64,000 nt of DNA from Pedobacter psychrotolerans (GTDB lineage Bacteria > Bacteroidota > Bacteroidia > Sphingobacteriales > Sphingobacteriaceae), in contig NZ_SLWO01000002.1 in assembly GCF_004340665.1 (NCBI RefSeq), forward strand, positions 816,358 through 880,357, given 5' to 3'. The translations under genes were made by a program, and so were the position numbers. Numbering within the stretch: the stretch's first letter is position 1; each line of letters begins with the position of its first letter. A model generated the notes under the pieces. That model was not told the DNA's origin, did not search any database, and worked only from the letters and a program-made list of their open reading frames with translations. Positions 15,570 to 25,506 of this stretch are shown in pieces.

Positions 15570-17321
15570 ATGGGATTATTATTAGACTACCTGAAAAACC
15601 ACAAGTGGATTGTGGCTTTAGCGTTATTGCTGGCGGGTTTCAATATTGGCTTTTCACTTTTAGATCCATATATTACCGGAAGAATTTTAGACCGCTTCAT
15701 CAATCAAAAAGATAAATTAACCTATAGCCAATATCTGTGGGGATCGTTAGGTTTAATTGGCCTGGCCATTGGAGCAGCTATGGTTTCGCGTATTGCCAAA
15801 AACTTTCAGGATTATTTCACCAGCGTAATTGTGCAAAAAGTTGGCGCAAAAATGTATGCTGATGGTTTGCAACACTCTTTAAAATTACCGTATCAGGTTT
15901 TTGAAGATCAGCGCAGTGGAGAAACACTGGGCATTTTACAGAAAGTCCGCTTAGATTCTGAAAAGTTTATCACCTCTTTTATCAGCATCTTATTTGTAAG
16001 CTTAATCGGGATGATCTTCGTAATCGTTTATTCCGTTTCTATAAGTTATAAGGTTACTTTGGTTTACTTTACAGCCATTCCAATTATTAGTTTTGTAAGC
16101 TGGTATTTAAGTCGGAAAATTAAAACCATTCAACGTTCTATTGTTGGTGAAACCACAGCGCTTGCAGGTTCTACTACAGAATCTTTAAGAAATATCGAGC
16201 TGGTAAAAAGTTTAGGTTTAGCCGATCAGGAAATTGAAAGATTAAACAAAACCACATACAAAATTTTAGGCCTGGAACTTAAAAAAGTAAAATATGTGCG
16301 GAGCATGAGTTTCGTACAAGGTACCACAGTAAACTTAGTAAGAAGCACCATGATATTGGTTTTGTTGTTGCTTATCTTCGATAATGCCATTACTGCCGGA
16401 CAATATTTAACTTTCTTATTTTACTCTTTCTTCCTTTTCGGTCCGTTGCAGGAATTGGGAAATGTGATTTTAGCCTGGCGTGAAGCTGAAGTTTCTTTAG
16501 GGAATTTTAAAAAGATTTTGAGTACACCCATTGATAAAAAACCTGAAAATCCCATTTCTATCCATAAAATTAAAGATTTAACCTTCAGTAATGTTGGTTT
16601 CAAACATCAAACGGCTAACAGAAATGCTTTAGAAAATATTTCATTCAAAACTTTTAACGGACAAACCATTGCTTTTGTTGGGCCATCAGGTTCTGGCAAA
16701 ACAACTTTAGTTAAATTGTTGGTAGGCCTCTATCAGCCAAAAGATGGAGAAATTTTATATAATGGCACACCAAGCAATAACATTGATTTGGATGCCCTGC
16801 GGGAAAAAATTGGTTTTGTAACGCAAGACACACAACTATTCTCAGGCACCATCAGAGAGAATTTGCTTTTTGTTAACCCAACGGCAACTGATGAAGAATG
16901 TTATACAGTGCTTAATCAGGCGGCTTGCCAAACTTTATTGGCTAGAGCAGATAAAGGTTTGGATTCATTAATTGGTGAAGGTGGCGTGAAGGTTTCCGGT
17001 GGCGAAAAACAGCGCCTATCAATAGCCAGAGCATTATTGCGTCAGCCTGATATTTTGGTTTTTGATGAAGCCACCTCTTCTTTAGATTCAATTACAGAAG
17101 AAGAAATTACCAAAACGATTCGTTCAGTTTCAAATTTAACAGATCACATTACCATTCTAATTGCCCATCGTTTATCAACCATTAAACATGCTGATGTGAT
17201 TTACGTTTTAGAGAAAGGCCATATCATTGAACAAGGCAAACATGAAGAACTAATTGCACAAAATGGTTTATACCAAGCCATGTGGCGCCAACAAATTGGC
17301 GAAAGGATTGTTGAAGTTTAA
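15570..17321 (+). CDS. ABC transporter, fused permease and ATPase (exporter type)
   Basis: This is a half-transporter of 583 residues that should dimerise in the inner membrane. The N-terminal type I exporter transmembrane domain has six helices (about residues 15-310). The nucleotide-binding domain follows: Walker A GPSGSGKTTLVKL (about 374-386), Q-loop FVTQDTQLFSG, signature VSGGEKQRLSIARALL, Walker B ILVFDEATSSLD and H-loop IAHRLST. Architecture matches MsbA/LmrA-like exporters; the substrate (lipid, peptide or drug) cannot be told from sequence. It starts 30 bp after the upstream terminator and is followed 14 bp later by a small PLDc_N-type membrane protein, probably in the same transcript. 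Confidence 0.93.
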   Translation: MGLLLDYLKNHKWIVALALLLAGFNIGFSLLDPYITGRILDRFINQKDKLTYSQYLWGSLGLIGLAIGAAMVSRIAKNFQDYFTSVIVQKVGAKMYADGLQHSLKLPYQVFEDQRSGETLGILQKVRLDSEKFITSFISILFVSLIGMIFVIVYSVSISYKVTLVYFTAIPIISFVSWYLSRKIKTIQRSIVGETTALAGSTTESLRNIELVKSLGLADQEIERLNKTTYKILGLELKKVKYVRSMSFVQGTTVNLVRSTMILVLLLLIFDNAITAGQYLTFLFYSFFLFGPLQELGNVILAWREAEVSLGNFKKILSTPIDKKPENPISIHKIKDLTFSNVGFKHQTANRNALENISFKTFNGQTIAFVGPSGSGKTTLVKLLVGLYQPKDGEILYNGTPSNNIDLDALREKIGFVTQDTQLFSGTIRENLLFVNPTATDEECYTVLNQAACQTLLARADKGLDSLIGEGGVKVSGGEKQRLSIARALLRQPDILVFDEATSSLDSITEEEITKTIRSVSNLTDHITILIAHRLSTIKHADVIYVLEKGHIIEQGKHEELIAQNGLYQAMWRQQIGERIVEV

Positions 17322-17335
17322 TAAATCTTCATTAC

Positions 17336-17551
17336 ATGTTATTAGCACAAATAGAAAGCAATCAGATTGCAATCATTATTATTATTGCCGCAATACTGTG
17401 GTTGGCATTTATAATCATAACCTTATATCACTTATCAAGAAATACCAATATGCTTTTTCCTGTTAAAGTACTTTGGTTTATTATTATCCTGTTCGCTCCT
17501 TTCATAGGATCAATCGCTTACTTAGTTTGGGGCAAGAACAGGAAGTTTTAA
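17336..17551 (+). CDS. small PLDc_N-domain membrane protein
   Basis: The product has 71 residues. Two hydrophobic helices (about 10-30 and 43-63) flank a short polar loop (HLSRNTNM), and it ends PFIGSIAYLVWGKNRKF. The pattern FAPFIGSIAYLVWGK is typical of the phospholipase D-nuclease N-terminal domain found as a stand-alone membrane protein in many bacteria; the catalytic HKD motif is absent, so no lipase activity is implied. It follows the ABC transporter by 14 bp in the same direction. Confidence 0.85.
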   Translation: MLLAQIESNQIAIIIIIAAILWLAFIIITLYHLSRNTNMLFPVKVLWFIIILFAPFIGSIAYLVWGKNRKF

Positions 17552-18243
17552 TTTTTTTTGCGATTGATTTCAAGAGGCTGTATTATTAATTTGAAATGTT
17601 ATACTGAGCCTGTTGAAGGACTTATGAAAAACGTCTTTAACAGTGTTTCGACAAGCTACCATTGCCGTAATTGCTGAAATAAATTATCCCTCAACATAGC
17701 GAGAAGTCATAGCAATTGCCTTAGTCTTCCTACAAGGCCAAACCACTGTTTCCTCGTTCTGCTCTTAGACCGGCATGGTCAATTTTTCGGGATGGCACTG
17801 ATCAAGCCCACCTACTGACTTCCACAGAAAAATTGCGAGCCGGCACTTTTGTTTCTTTTGGTGCCAAAAGAAAATGAGCCCGTCCGGCCAGGACAAAATA
17901 AAATTGAAATTTTAGAAACCTCGGATATGATGTCATTCGATAATTGATCGTTCAAAATTTTATAGCTTGCAGATACTTCGTGCCTCAGCATGGTATCAGT
18001 TGTCTATAGCGATAGCATTAAGATTGCTTCGTACCTCGCAATGACGGAAATGGTTCAAAATACCCTAATATAATTATTGCATTTCATTAAATATGGCATG
18101 AATTAGTTAAGGTAACTACCATTGGCGTAATTACCTAAACAGCCAAAAATCAATTAATTATAAAAACATAACTTACATTGATTTTTATGAAATAAATTAT
18201 CCCTCAACATTACAAGTCTTGATATAATACAGTCTTTCAAAAA
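17552..18243. other. 692-bp gap of repeat remnants, no gene
   Basis: The gap holds pieces of several dispersed families. One is the half palindrome at 18021-18046. Another is a block like tactgagcctgttgaagg...tttcgacaagct (about 17600-17655), and a third is the self-complementary tttcttttggtgccaaaagaaa (about 17851-17872). Two fragments occur twice: taccattg(c/g)cgtaatt at about 17656 and 18118, and gaaataaattatccctcaacat at about 17676 and 18190. I see no open frame with start, length and composition of a gene. Confidence 0.7.
18021..18046. repeat. dispersed palindromic repeat, half copy 3
   Basis: Reads agattgcttcgtacctcgca then atgacg, the mirror arm of the copies at 1832-1892 and 42197-42293. 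Only one arm is present. Confidence 0.8.
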
Positions 18244-19530
18244 CTAAACCGCATTTGCGGTTTGTTCGTTAATATCCTGCAAACTCAACTTGGTTAATGA
18301 TTTCGTTTTTAACCAGGTGATAAATGCAATTCCAATCGTCATACTGCCACCAAAAACTACCGCAGGAACCAGCGTTAATAATTTCGCTGATAAACCAGAC
18401 TCAAATTCGCCGATTTCATTAGACGAACCAATAAACATACTGTTTACCGCAGAAACTCTTCCCCGCATCTCATCAGGCGTAAGCAATTGCATAATGGTTT
18501 GGCGGATGATTACGCTTACGCTATCAAATGAGCCTTCTAAAAACAAGAAAAAAAGCGTTAAGTAAAAATTTCTTGAAAGTCCGTAACAAATAATGCTGAG
18601 GCCAAATCCAGTAACGGCAATTAATAAATTGCGCCAGGGTTTTCCCATCGGCGAAAACCTAGTCATCACAAGCATTGTAATCACCGCCCCAGAAGATGCT
18701 GCACCGCGCATCATCCCCAAGCCAAATGATCCCAAATGAAATACATCTTTAGCAAATATGGGTAACAGCGCTACAGCACCGCCAAAAAACACAGAGAAAA
18801 GATCAAGGCTCATTGCCCAAACCATCATCTTGGTTTTAAATACAAATTGGATTCCTTCTTTTAAACTATGAAAAATATTTTCCTTTGGAACATAACTCGA
18901 AGGGTGCTTTTTAAATGTGAAAATGCAGATTAATGAGATAGAAACCAAAATAACAATCACACTGTATGCAGCAGTAATCCCCCATAGCCAGTTGACCAAA
19001 CCTCCTGTTAAAGGACCGATAATGGTAGCTAACTGCCATGTGCTACTGCTCCATGTACTTGAATTGGGATATAATTTTTTAGGTACAATTTCTGCCATGA
19101 GCGAGAATGTTGCCGGGCCAAAAAAACCTCGTGCAATACCAATGCAGAATACAAGACCATACATAATCAGCACAATCAAATCCTCTTTAAGGTGAAGGTA
19201 TTGGCTGGTAATGATCAACATTAAAACCGAAGCCAGCCAAACGCCAGAGAATATTTTAATTAGTAAGCCACGCTTTTCACTTTTATCAGCTATATAACCG
19301 CCATAAAGTGCGATTCCGATAGCAGGAATGGCTTCACAAAGTCCTACCAACCCCAACTTTAGCGGATCGTGAGTTAAATCATAAATGTGATAGCCAATAA
19401 CTACTGCCTGCATTTGATAAGCAAGGGTAAAGAAAAACCTCATACCTAAAAAGGAACGAAATTCTTTATACCGCAACGCTGCGAATGGATCTTGTTTAAC
19501 TATTACGGAGTTGGAATCTGAATCTGACAC
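18244..19530 (-). CDS. MFS transporter (EntS-like group)
   Basis: The product has 428 residues and about 12 membrane helices. The N-terminal FAALRYKEFRSFLGMRFFFTLAYQMQAVVIGYHIYDLT and the loop GGYIADKSEKRGLL (motif A position, after helix 2) are typical of MFS_3/EntS-type exporters. The second half repeats the pattern with MTRFSPMGKPWRNLL and ends with a polar tail. The substrate is unknown. A TAATTTTG box on the minus strand at 19548-19555 is a candidate promoter. A hairpin overlapping the stop codon (18246-18263) followed by a T-run probably terminates it. It stands alone between repeat-rich gaps. Confidence 0.9.
   Translation of the reverse strand: MSDSDSNSVIVKQDPFAALRYKEFRSFLGMRFFFTLAYQMQAVVIGYHIYDLTHDPLKLGLVGLCEAIPAIGIALYGGYIADKSEKRGLLIKIFSGVWLASVLMLIITSQYLHLKEDLIVLIMYGLVFCIGIARGFFGPATFSLMAEIVPKKLYPNSSTWSSSTWQLATIIGPLTGGLVNWLWGITAAYSVIVILVSISLICIFTFKKHPSSYVPKENIFHSLKEGIQFVFKTKMMVWAMSLDLFSVFFGGAVALLPIFAKDVFHLGSFGLGMMRGAASSGAVITMLVMTRFSPMGKPWRNLLIAVTGFGLSIICYGLSRNFYLTLFFLFLEGSFDSVSVIIRQTIMQLLTPDEMRGRVSAVNSMFIGSSNEIGEFESGLSAKLLTLVPAVVFGGSMTIGIAFITWLKTKSLTKLSLQDINEQTANAV
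18246..18263 (-). terminator. terminator overlapping the MFS stop codon
   Basis: Arms aaaccgca and tgcggttt (8 bp, 2-nt loop) lie in the last codons; the minus strand continues TAGTTTTTG. The stem is short but GC-rich. Confidence 0.6.
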
Positions 19531-19858
19531 GGAAAAGAGTTTATCTGCAAAATTAAGCTTTGAAAATTAATAATAGGAATAGATAAATGCTTAAGATAGA
19601 TTATTTGGTAAGGCGAAGAGTTGGTGAGTTGTTGGATAAATTTAGATGGGTAAGGTAAATATGCCGTGAGGCTGGCGCTAAAAATCTCTAATTGAGTATG
19701 TTCAAATAACGGTATTAATCACTAATTTGATACAGATCGCTACTTTCCCAACTCAATAACTCTCCCCCTAAACCTAAACGCATAATCCTCTAAACTCCTA
19801 ACCATTTCACCTTCCCAAATCCCTACCTCACCAACTTACCACCATATTCAAACAAAAA
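19531..19858. other. intergenic gap, no gene seen
   Basis: The left end holds the putative MFS promoter box (minus strand, 19548-19555). The rest is low-complexity, with pyrimidine-rich stretches such as actctccccctaaacctaaac and degenerate inverted matches to gagttggtgagttgttgg. No frame has gene-like features. Confidence 0.6.
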
Positions 19859-19891
19859 ACCCGATGAATAGCATTACACTATCCATCGGGT
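19859..19891 (-). terminator. terminator of the SusC/SusD operon
   Basis: Arms 19859-19871 and 19879-19891 form a 13-bp stem with one mismatch; the minus strand continues into a T-run (gggttttttgttt). Confidence 0.85.
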
Positions 19892-19908
19892 CGGTTTATA
19901 TCGCTCTC

Positions 19909-21786
19909 CTAGTAACCTGGATTTTGCTCAAGTAAATTATTTTTATTTATTTCATCGCGACTAAATGGTCTGAAATAAAGTTTATTGTCCCAACTGCGGT
20001 TTTCCTGTGCATTTTCAATAACCGGTGTATAAGTATAATCGTATACTGAAGCATCATAATGATAAGGAGCAGACATGGTTTTACCAGCTTTAAATTTTCC
20101 CGTAACTTTAATATAGGTAACTTTTCTGCCTAAGGTTTCTTCAGCAATTAACCAACGGCGGGCATCATGATAACGTTGTTCTTCATAAGCCATTTCAATG
20201 CGGCGCTCATGGCGGTAAGCTGTTCTTAAATCTGCCTGACTCGTTGCAGTTACAGCAGGCATGCCAGCTCTGAAACGGATTCTATTTAACCACATAGTAG
20301 CATTTGTTAACTCACCAAGCTCAATACTGGCTTCAATATAATTGAATACAGCTTCCGTGTATCTGAAAAATGGCCATGGAATGGTTTGAGGTGCCGATGC
20401 ATCTACAATATTAGGATCCGGATCGATGAATTTATGATAATAATAACCTGTCCAGCTTCCGTTCCAGTTTTCAATTGAACTTGCTCTGGTATCTAAACCT
20501 TTAAAATCAGTAACACTGCCATTACTCAATAAATCATATACGCCGGTTTGAATCTGATTTGCAGGGTCTACATTACCTGATGCTTTATCACGTGGCTTCC
20601 AGCTTGCTCCATCATACAAGATAGTGGCATAAAAGCGTGGATCTCTGTTTTGATATGGGTTTGCTTTTTGCGCAGCATTATTCCAGCTGAATTTGCTTCC
20701 ATCGCTCATTTCATAATCATCAACCAACAAACCAATAGGGGTATTACCAGCCCAGTTGTGGTAACCATTTGGTCCATTTTGCTGTGCATGCCTGTTATTG
20801 CTTAGCGTAATAAAATACCGTCCAAAAATTAATTCAGAAGCTGCAGCTGCATCTATACCCGGTGCTTTACTACCACCGCCCATGGCAATACTTTTAAAAT
20901 TTAACTGGCCATCAGTAGCCGGAGCAGAAAGTGTTAGTTTGTAGCCAGTACCCGCATCCAACACAGCTTTGGCAGCTGTTTGTGCCAGGCGGTAACGCTC
21001 CGTTTGATTACCTGACGCATAAGATAGAAAATCTAATTTCTGCGCAGCTATTCCCGAAATTTTAGCACTAATTTTTGTGCGGTCATGAAGGTCGCTTGCA
21101 GCATAAATTAATACCCTCGATTTTAAAGCCAGCGCTGCTAAAGCATTTGTACGGCCTTTATCTAATGTTTTTCCAGTTAGTAATTTACTGGCTTCATCAC
21201 AATCTTTAACGATGAAGTTAACACACTCCTCATACGTATTACGTTTAACATTAAAGTCATCACTCAAACCATAGGTTTTTGTAATAATGGCTACTGAACC
21301 ATAATAACGTAAAAGTTGCTGGTAAAAATAAGCCCTTAAAAAATAAGCTTCACCTAATAACTGATCTTTTAAACTTTGGCTGCTAAGGCCATTATCGCCG
21401 CCGCTAATTCTTTCAATGGTGGTATTGCAAGCCCTTATTCTATTATACATTTGTTTATAACCCCAGGTATCATCTACCCATCCTAATGTAGACGGGTTAA
21501 TGGTTGCATTATTTACCAGATCGATGCCACGGGTAGGGTGTGTAAACAGCGCTTCATCTGATACCGATGCGAGCATTTGCTCAGAAAAGCCACCATTACT
21601 TAAACCATTGTAAATATCATTAACAAAAGCCTGCGCAAGAGCCGGATCTTTCCAAACCAGATCGGCAGATATTTTATCTGGCGGAGTTACATCCATAAAA
21701 TCTTTTTTACAAGACATTGCAAAAAAGGTGATCAAAACTAATATATATAATGTTCTATGTTGAATTATTGCTTTCATATTTTTCAT
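19909..21786 (-). CDS. RagB/SusD-family outer-membrane nutrient-binding lipoprotein
   Basis: The product has 625 residues. A lipoprotein signal ends FFAMSCKKD (acylated Cys at about residue 26), so it should sit on the outer membrane facing out, as the lid of the SusC-type transporter encoded just upstream (21-bp spacing). SusD features are the early FMDVTPPDKISADLVWKDPALAQAFVNDIYNGL and the tetratricopeptide-like helices around LLGEAYFLRAYFYQQLLRYYG. The C-terminal pattern PWPFFRYTEAVFNYIEASIELG, NRIRFRAGMP and RHERRIEMAYEEQRYHDARRW also fits. No glycoside hydrolase, peptidase or sigma/anti-sigma pair is nearby, so the ligand cannot be named. Confidence 0.96.
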   Translation of the reverse strand: MKNMKAIIQHRTLYILVLITFFAMSCKKDFMDVTPPDKISADLVWKDPALAQAFVNDIYNGLSNGGFSEQMLASVSDEALFTHPTRGIDLVNNATINPSTLGWVDDTWGYKQMYNRIRACNTTIERISGGDNGLSSQSLKDQLLGEAYFLRAYFYQQLLRYYGSVAIITKTYGLSDDFNVKRNTYEECVNFIVKDCDEASKLLTGKTLDKGRTNALAALALKSRVLIYAASDLHDRTKISAKISGIAAQKLDFLSYASGNQTERYRLAQTAAKAVLDAGTGYKLTLSAPATDGQLNFKSIAMGGGSKAPGIDAAAASELIFGRYFITLSNNRHAQQNGPNGYHNWAGNTPIGLLVDDYEMSDGSKFSWNNAAQKANPYQNRDPRFYATILYDGASWKPRDKASGNVDPANQIQTGVYDLLSNGSVTDFKGLDTRASSIENWNGSWTGYYYHKFIDPDPNIVDASAPQTIPWPFFRYTEAVFNYIEASIELGELTNATMWLNRIRFRAGMPAVTATSQADLRTAYRHERRIEMAYEEQRYHDARRWLIAEETLGRKVTYIKVTGKFKAGKTMSAPYHYDASVYDYTYTPVIENAQENRSWDNKLYFRPFSRDEINKNNLLEQNPGY

Positions 21787-21807
21787 AATTATTGATAAAC
21801 AGTATAG

Positions 21808-24800
21808 CTAAAAAGAGGCTTTAATACCCATATTAATTACCCTTGCCTGAGGATAATACTGTCCACTTGAGTTAGTTGATTCAGGATCCCAGACTTTAAC
21901 CTTATCAAGGGTAAACAAGTTAAGTCCGTTTGCATACACCCTTACTGCATTTAGGCCTATTTTTTCTACCAACTTGTTTGGTAAAGTATAACCTAGTTCT
22001 ACATTTTTAAGCCTGATGTAATTATTGCTTCTTAACCAATAGGTATTATTTAAGGCATTATTACTATCCGTATAATAGCTAGATCCTCTGTTTGATAAGC
22101 GTGGATCTACTGAACTTGGGTTATCAATACTCCAACGGTTCTGGTATGACCATTCCAGGAAATTACCAATATCACCCGATTCTGTTACACCTACAATTTG
22201 CATCCCACCAGTAGCTCCCTGAATAAGCATAGATAAGTCGAAACCCTTATACTGCAGGTTTAAATTAAAACCACCGGTAAACGTTGGCGTTCCGTTTTTA
22301 TCTAAACGAATTTTGTCATCAGCATTAATTTTTCCATCGCCATTGATGTCTTTAAATTTCATATCGCCCGGACGCAGATTATTGGTTAATGCACTATAAT
22401 TTAATGTATTGGCACTAATTTCAGCCTGATCCCTAAATACGCCATCATAATCATACACCAGCCATGCATTGGTTACCCTACCCGTAGTGCGTTGCCATTC
22501 CGGAGCACCTGGTGTTTCATCCCAAAAAATGATCTTGTTTTTGGCATAACCCCCGTTTACACTTACACCAAAATTTAAATCACCAACCTGATCATTATAA
22601 CTTAATTTAAATTCGAAACCTTTATTATTTACCTTTCCTAAATTAACCGGAGGCAATTGATCGGTGATCCCAGAACTTTCTGGAACGGAGCTACCACGAC
22701 TAATTAAAATGTTTGTTCTTTTGTTGTAGAAATAATCAAACTCCAGCGCCAATTTATTATCTAAGAAAGACGCATCTAAACCAATATTGCTGTTATTCGC
22801 AACCTCCCATCCAAAATTTAGATTTGGAACTTTGCCTTCATAAATGGATTTGGTAACGGCATCATTTAAAATATAACTACCAAAGTTCATTAAACTTAAA
22901 TACTGGTACTCTTGAAGTGCATCACCGAAATAAGCCTCGGCCCCCATTTGCCCATACGAAGCCCTTATTTTTAAGTTGTTAATGAAGCCAACATTATTTT
23001 TGAAAAAATCTTCTTCTGATAAACGCCACCCCACTGATACACCCGGAAAGAAACCAAATCGTCTGTTGGTGGGAAAAATATAAGAACCATCAACACGCCA
23101 TAGAAATTCAGCAAGGTATTTTTCTTTATAGTTGTAACCCGCTCTTCCAAAATAACTCAAACGTGCCCTGTTGTATAAATTATTCGGATCGCCGGGATTA
23201 TTCCCCAATGACTGCTCCCTCTCATCACCACCCAATAACTGCTCAATAGCTGATGAAAGGAAATATCTCCTGAAGGCTGTAAAACCATCATTCGCAACTT
23301 GTTCTCTCGTTGTACCTGCCATTAAACCAATGGTATGCTCTCCTATTTTCTTATCATAGTTAATCATTCCGGTTAAGTTCGTAGCCAGCTGCCCACCTGC
23401 AGTTTCCCTAAGTCTCGGGTCAGTATACTGAGAACGAACCGATCCGGTTAAAACAGGTGTTACCCCATCAGCCTCAAATGTTTTCTTGTCCCAATCGTAA
23501 AGCGTCCATGGTAATTGCCAGTTTTTCTGCCGTCCTGAGTATTTATCAATGGCAGCAGTTCCGCTTACTTTTAAACCTTCTACTCCAGGTATTTTGATTT
23601 CTATCTTACCCGTAGTTTGAAAATAATCCCTAACATCTTTGTTGTAACCTGTTAAATCTGTAGTAGACACCACCGGATTATAACCATACTCAATATCTCT
23701 GCCAGGCAAGCCATTAGGCCATACAGCAATTTCAGTTGGCCTTCCACGCATTAAAAACCTAAAGATATCTCCAGCACCAACCGTTGGGTAGTTCCGGTTT
23801 TCCTCTCTTGCGGTTACACCTAACGTGGTGGTGATGTATTTACTTAATTTTGCTTCAAGATTAAAACGCATATCATATTGCTTATAACCTGTGGCAGAAT
23901 TTTTATAGTAGCCATCCTGATTAAGATAGCCTAAGGAAACGAGGTATTTAACATTTTCACTTCCTCCGTTAATCTGAACATTATGCCGTTGCTGGGGAGA
24001 CCACTTCTGAAAAGTGGTATCAAACCAATCCGTATTAGGGTAACGTAAAGGGTCTGAACCATCACCAAATTTTCGAATTTCATCAGGCTTGTAAGTTGCA
24101 TTGATGGTCTTCCCTGAAGTAGATTGATAGGTACCGGTTGATTTAAAACTGTTCCAGGCAGCTGACCACTCATTGGGATTAAGATCCGAGCCAAAAATAT
24201 TAAGCTCATTTAGTATTTCGGCATATTGTGTAGAATTGGCCATTTTTGGGATTCTAGTTGGCTGTTGCAAGCCATAGCTGAAATCATAAGAAAACTGTGG
24301 CTTCCCTGATTTCCCCAGCCGTGTAGTGATCAGAATTACCCCATTCGCAGCCTGTGAGCCATAAATAGCAGCAGATGCATCCTTCAAAACAGATACGCTT
24401 TCAATATCATTTGGGTTGATCCGCTCAATTCCACCGGCACGGTTAGGAATCCCATCAATGACGATAAGGGCATTGTTATTTCCTAAGGAATTAATACCCC
24501 GGATACGGATGGTAGAGCCGTCATAACCTGGTTCACCACTGCCTTGTAAAGCAGTTACGCCTGGTAAACGCCCGGCCAATGAATTGGATAAGTTTACAGA
24601 TGAAGATTTGGCTAGCTCCGTACCTTTTACTGATGCCACCGCTCCAGAAACAACGGCTTTCTTTTGTGTTCCGTATCCTACCACAATCACCTCTGATAAG
24701 TTTTGATTGTTTTCTAATAAACGAACAGTAATACTGGTTTGATTTTTAACCTGTACCTCCTGATCCGTGTAACCTACATAACTAAAGATTAATGTGGCAT

Positions 24801-25077
24801 CCTCAGGAACCTTGATACTAAATTTACCGGCACCGTCTGTTACCGTAGCTGCTGTTCCGCCTTTTAGTTTAACACTTACACCAGGAATAGGCCCTTTGGC
24901 ATCATTAACCTGCCCTTTTACAACAATATCCTGAAGTAAAGGATTAAAAAGGTAGAGACGTTTCTTCTCGGGTAAAGTTTCAGAAGAAAAAGTCATAAAT
25001 GGTAAAAAAACGAAAGAGCTACCATACGCAAGAAACATGCTTTTTCTGGCAAAATTCTTCCATAGATTTTTTTTCAT
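21808..25077 (-). CDS. SusC/RagA-family TonB-linked outer-membrane transporter
   Basis: The product has 1089 residues. An N-terminal signal segment is followed by a carboxypeptidase-regulatory-like domain (IVVKGQVNDAKGPIPGVSVKLKGG, about residues 50-120), then the SusC motif SEVIVVGYGTQKK and the plug (LAGRLPGVTALQGSGEPGYDGSTIRIRGINSLG, IVIDGIPN, DIESVSVLKDASAAIYGSQAANGVILITT). A 22-strand-type barrel ends in MGIKASF. It imports its substrate through the outer membrane with TonB energy, in complex with the SusD protein encoded 21 bp downstream. No FecR-like N-terminal extension and no neighbouring sigma factor are seen. The operon appears to start here; a 429-bp gap separates it from recG. 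Confidence 0.96.
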   Translation of the reverse strand: MKKNLWKNFARKSMFLAYGSSFVFLPFMTFSSETLPEKKRLYLFNPLLQDIVVKGQVNDAKGPIPGVSVKLKGGTAATVTDGAGKFSIKVPEDATLIFSYVGYTDQEVQVKNQTSITVRLLENNQNLSEVIVVGYGTQKKAVVSGAVASVKGTELAKSSSVNLSNSLAGRLPGVTALQGSGEPGYDGSTIRIRGINSLGNNNALIVIDGIPNRAGGIERINPNDIESVSVLKDASAAIYGSQAANGVILITTRLGKSGKPQFSYDFSYGLQQPTRIPKMANSTQYAEILNELNIFGSDLNPNEWSAAWNSFKSTGTYQSTSGKTINATYKPDEIRKFGDGSDPLRYPNTDWFDTTFQKWSPQQRHNVQINGGSENVKYLVSLGYLNQDGYYKNSATGYKQYDMRFNLEAKLSKYITTTLGVTAREENRNYPTVGAGDIFRFLMRGRPTEIAVWPNGLPGRDIEYGYNPVVSTTDLTGYNKDVRDYFQTTGKIEIKIPGVEGLKVSGTAAIDKYSGRQKNWQLPWTLYDWDKKTFEADGVTPVLTGSVRSQYTDPRLRETAGGQLATNLTGMINYDKKIGEHTIGLMAGTTREQVANDGFTAFRRYFLSSAIEQLLGGDEREQSLGNNPGDPNNLYNRARLSYFGRAGYNYKEKYLAEFLWRVDGSYIFPTNRRFGFFPGVSVGWRLSEEDFFKNNVGFINNLKIRASYGQMGAEAYFGDALQEYQYLSLMNFGSYILNDAVTKSIYEGKVPNLNFGWEVANNSNIGLDASFLDNKLALEFDYFYNKRTNILISRGSSVPESSGITDQLPPVNLGKVNNKGFEFKLSYNDQVGDLNFGVSVNGGYAKNKIIFWDETPGAPEWQRTTGRVTNAWLVYDYDGVFRDQAEISANTLNYSALTNNLRPGDMKFKDINGDGKINADDKIRLDKNGTPTFTGGFNLNLQYKGFDLSMLIQGATGGMQIVGVTESGDIGNFLEWSYQNRWSIDNPSSVDPRLSNRGSSYYTDSNNALNNTYWLRSNNYIRLKNVELGYTLPNKLVEKIGLNAVRVYANGLNLFTLDKVKVWDPESTNSSGQYYPQARVINMGIKASF

Positions 25078-25506
25078 GGGATTTGATTTATTTGGTTAGG
25101 GATTAGTTATAATGCAATCTATTATGAATGACTTGTTATTGAGCAATTGCTATTTATGACTAACTGATGTAATTACTTACATCACACTACCAAAAAAAGA
25201 AGGCTCCTATTGAATTACTTCAATAATCATTCAACCATATGATTTATTTGTAGACAACTTTACGCTGTATTTAGGTAGGAAAAATGATCAATACGGTAGT
25301 ATTCACATCCAATTACCGACTAATAGTTCATATTTGGTTTAAGGCAAGATAAACATATTATATAGGAAACTGGAAAGGAAAACGTAACTATTTTATTAAA
25401 AAATAAGAAAGGAAAATTATTGATAAAAAACCATCAAACTAATCATACACAGACACTTATTTCTGTTTAAACCGCATTAAAGACCTAAATAGTTCGTGGT
25501 AATTTA
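25078..25506. other. gap upstream of the SusC gene, no gene seen
   Basis: This is AT-rich sequence between recG and the SusC gene. It should hold the promoter of the susCD-type operon, but I find no clear TAnnTTTG box. A short inverted match (tgtaattacttaca) lies at about 25168-25181. No frame looks coding. Confidence 0.5.
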
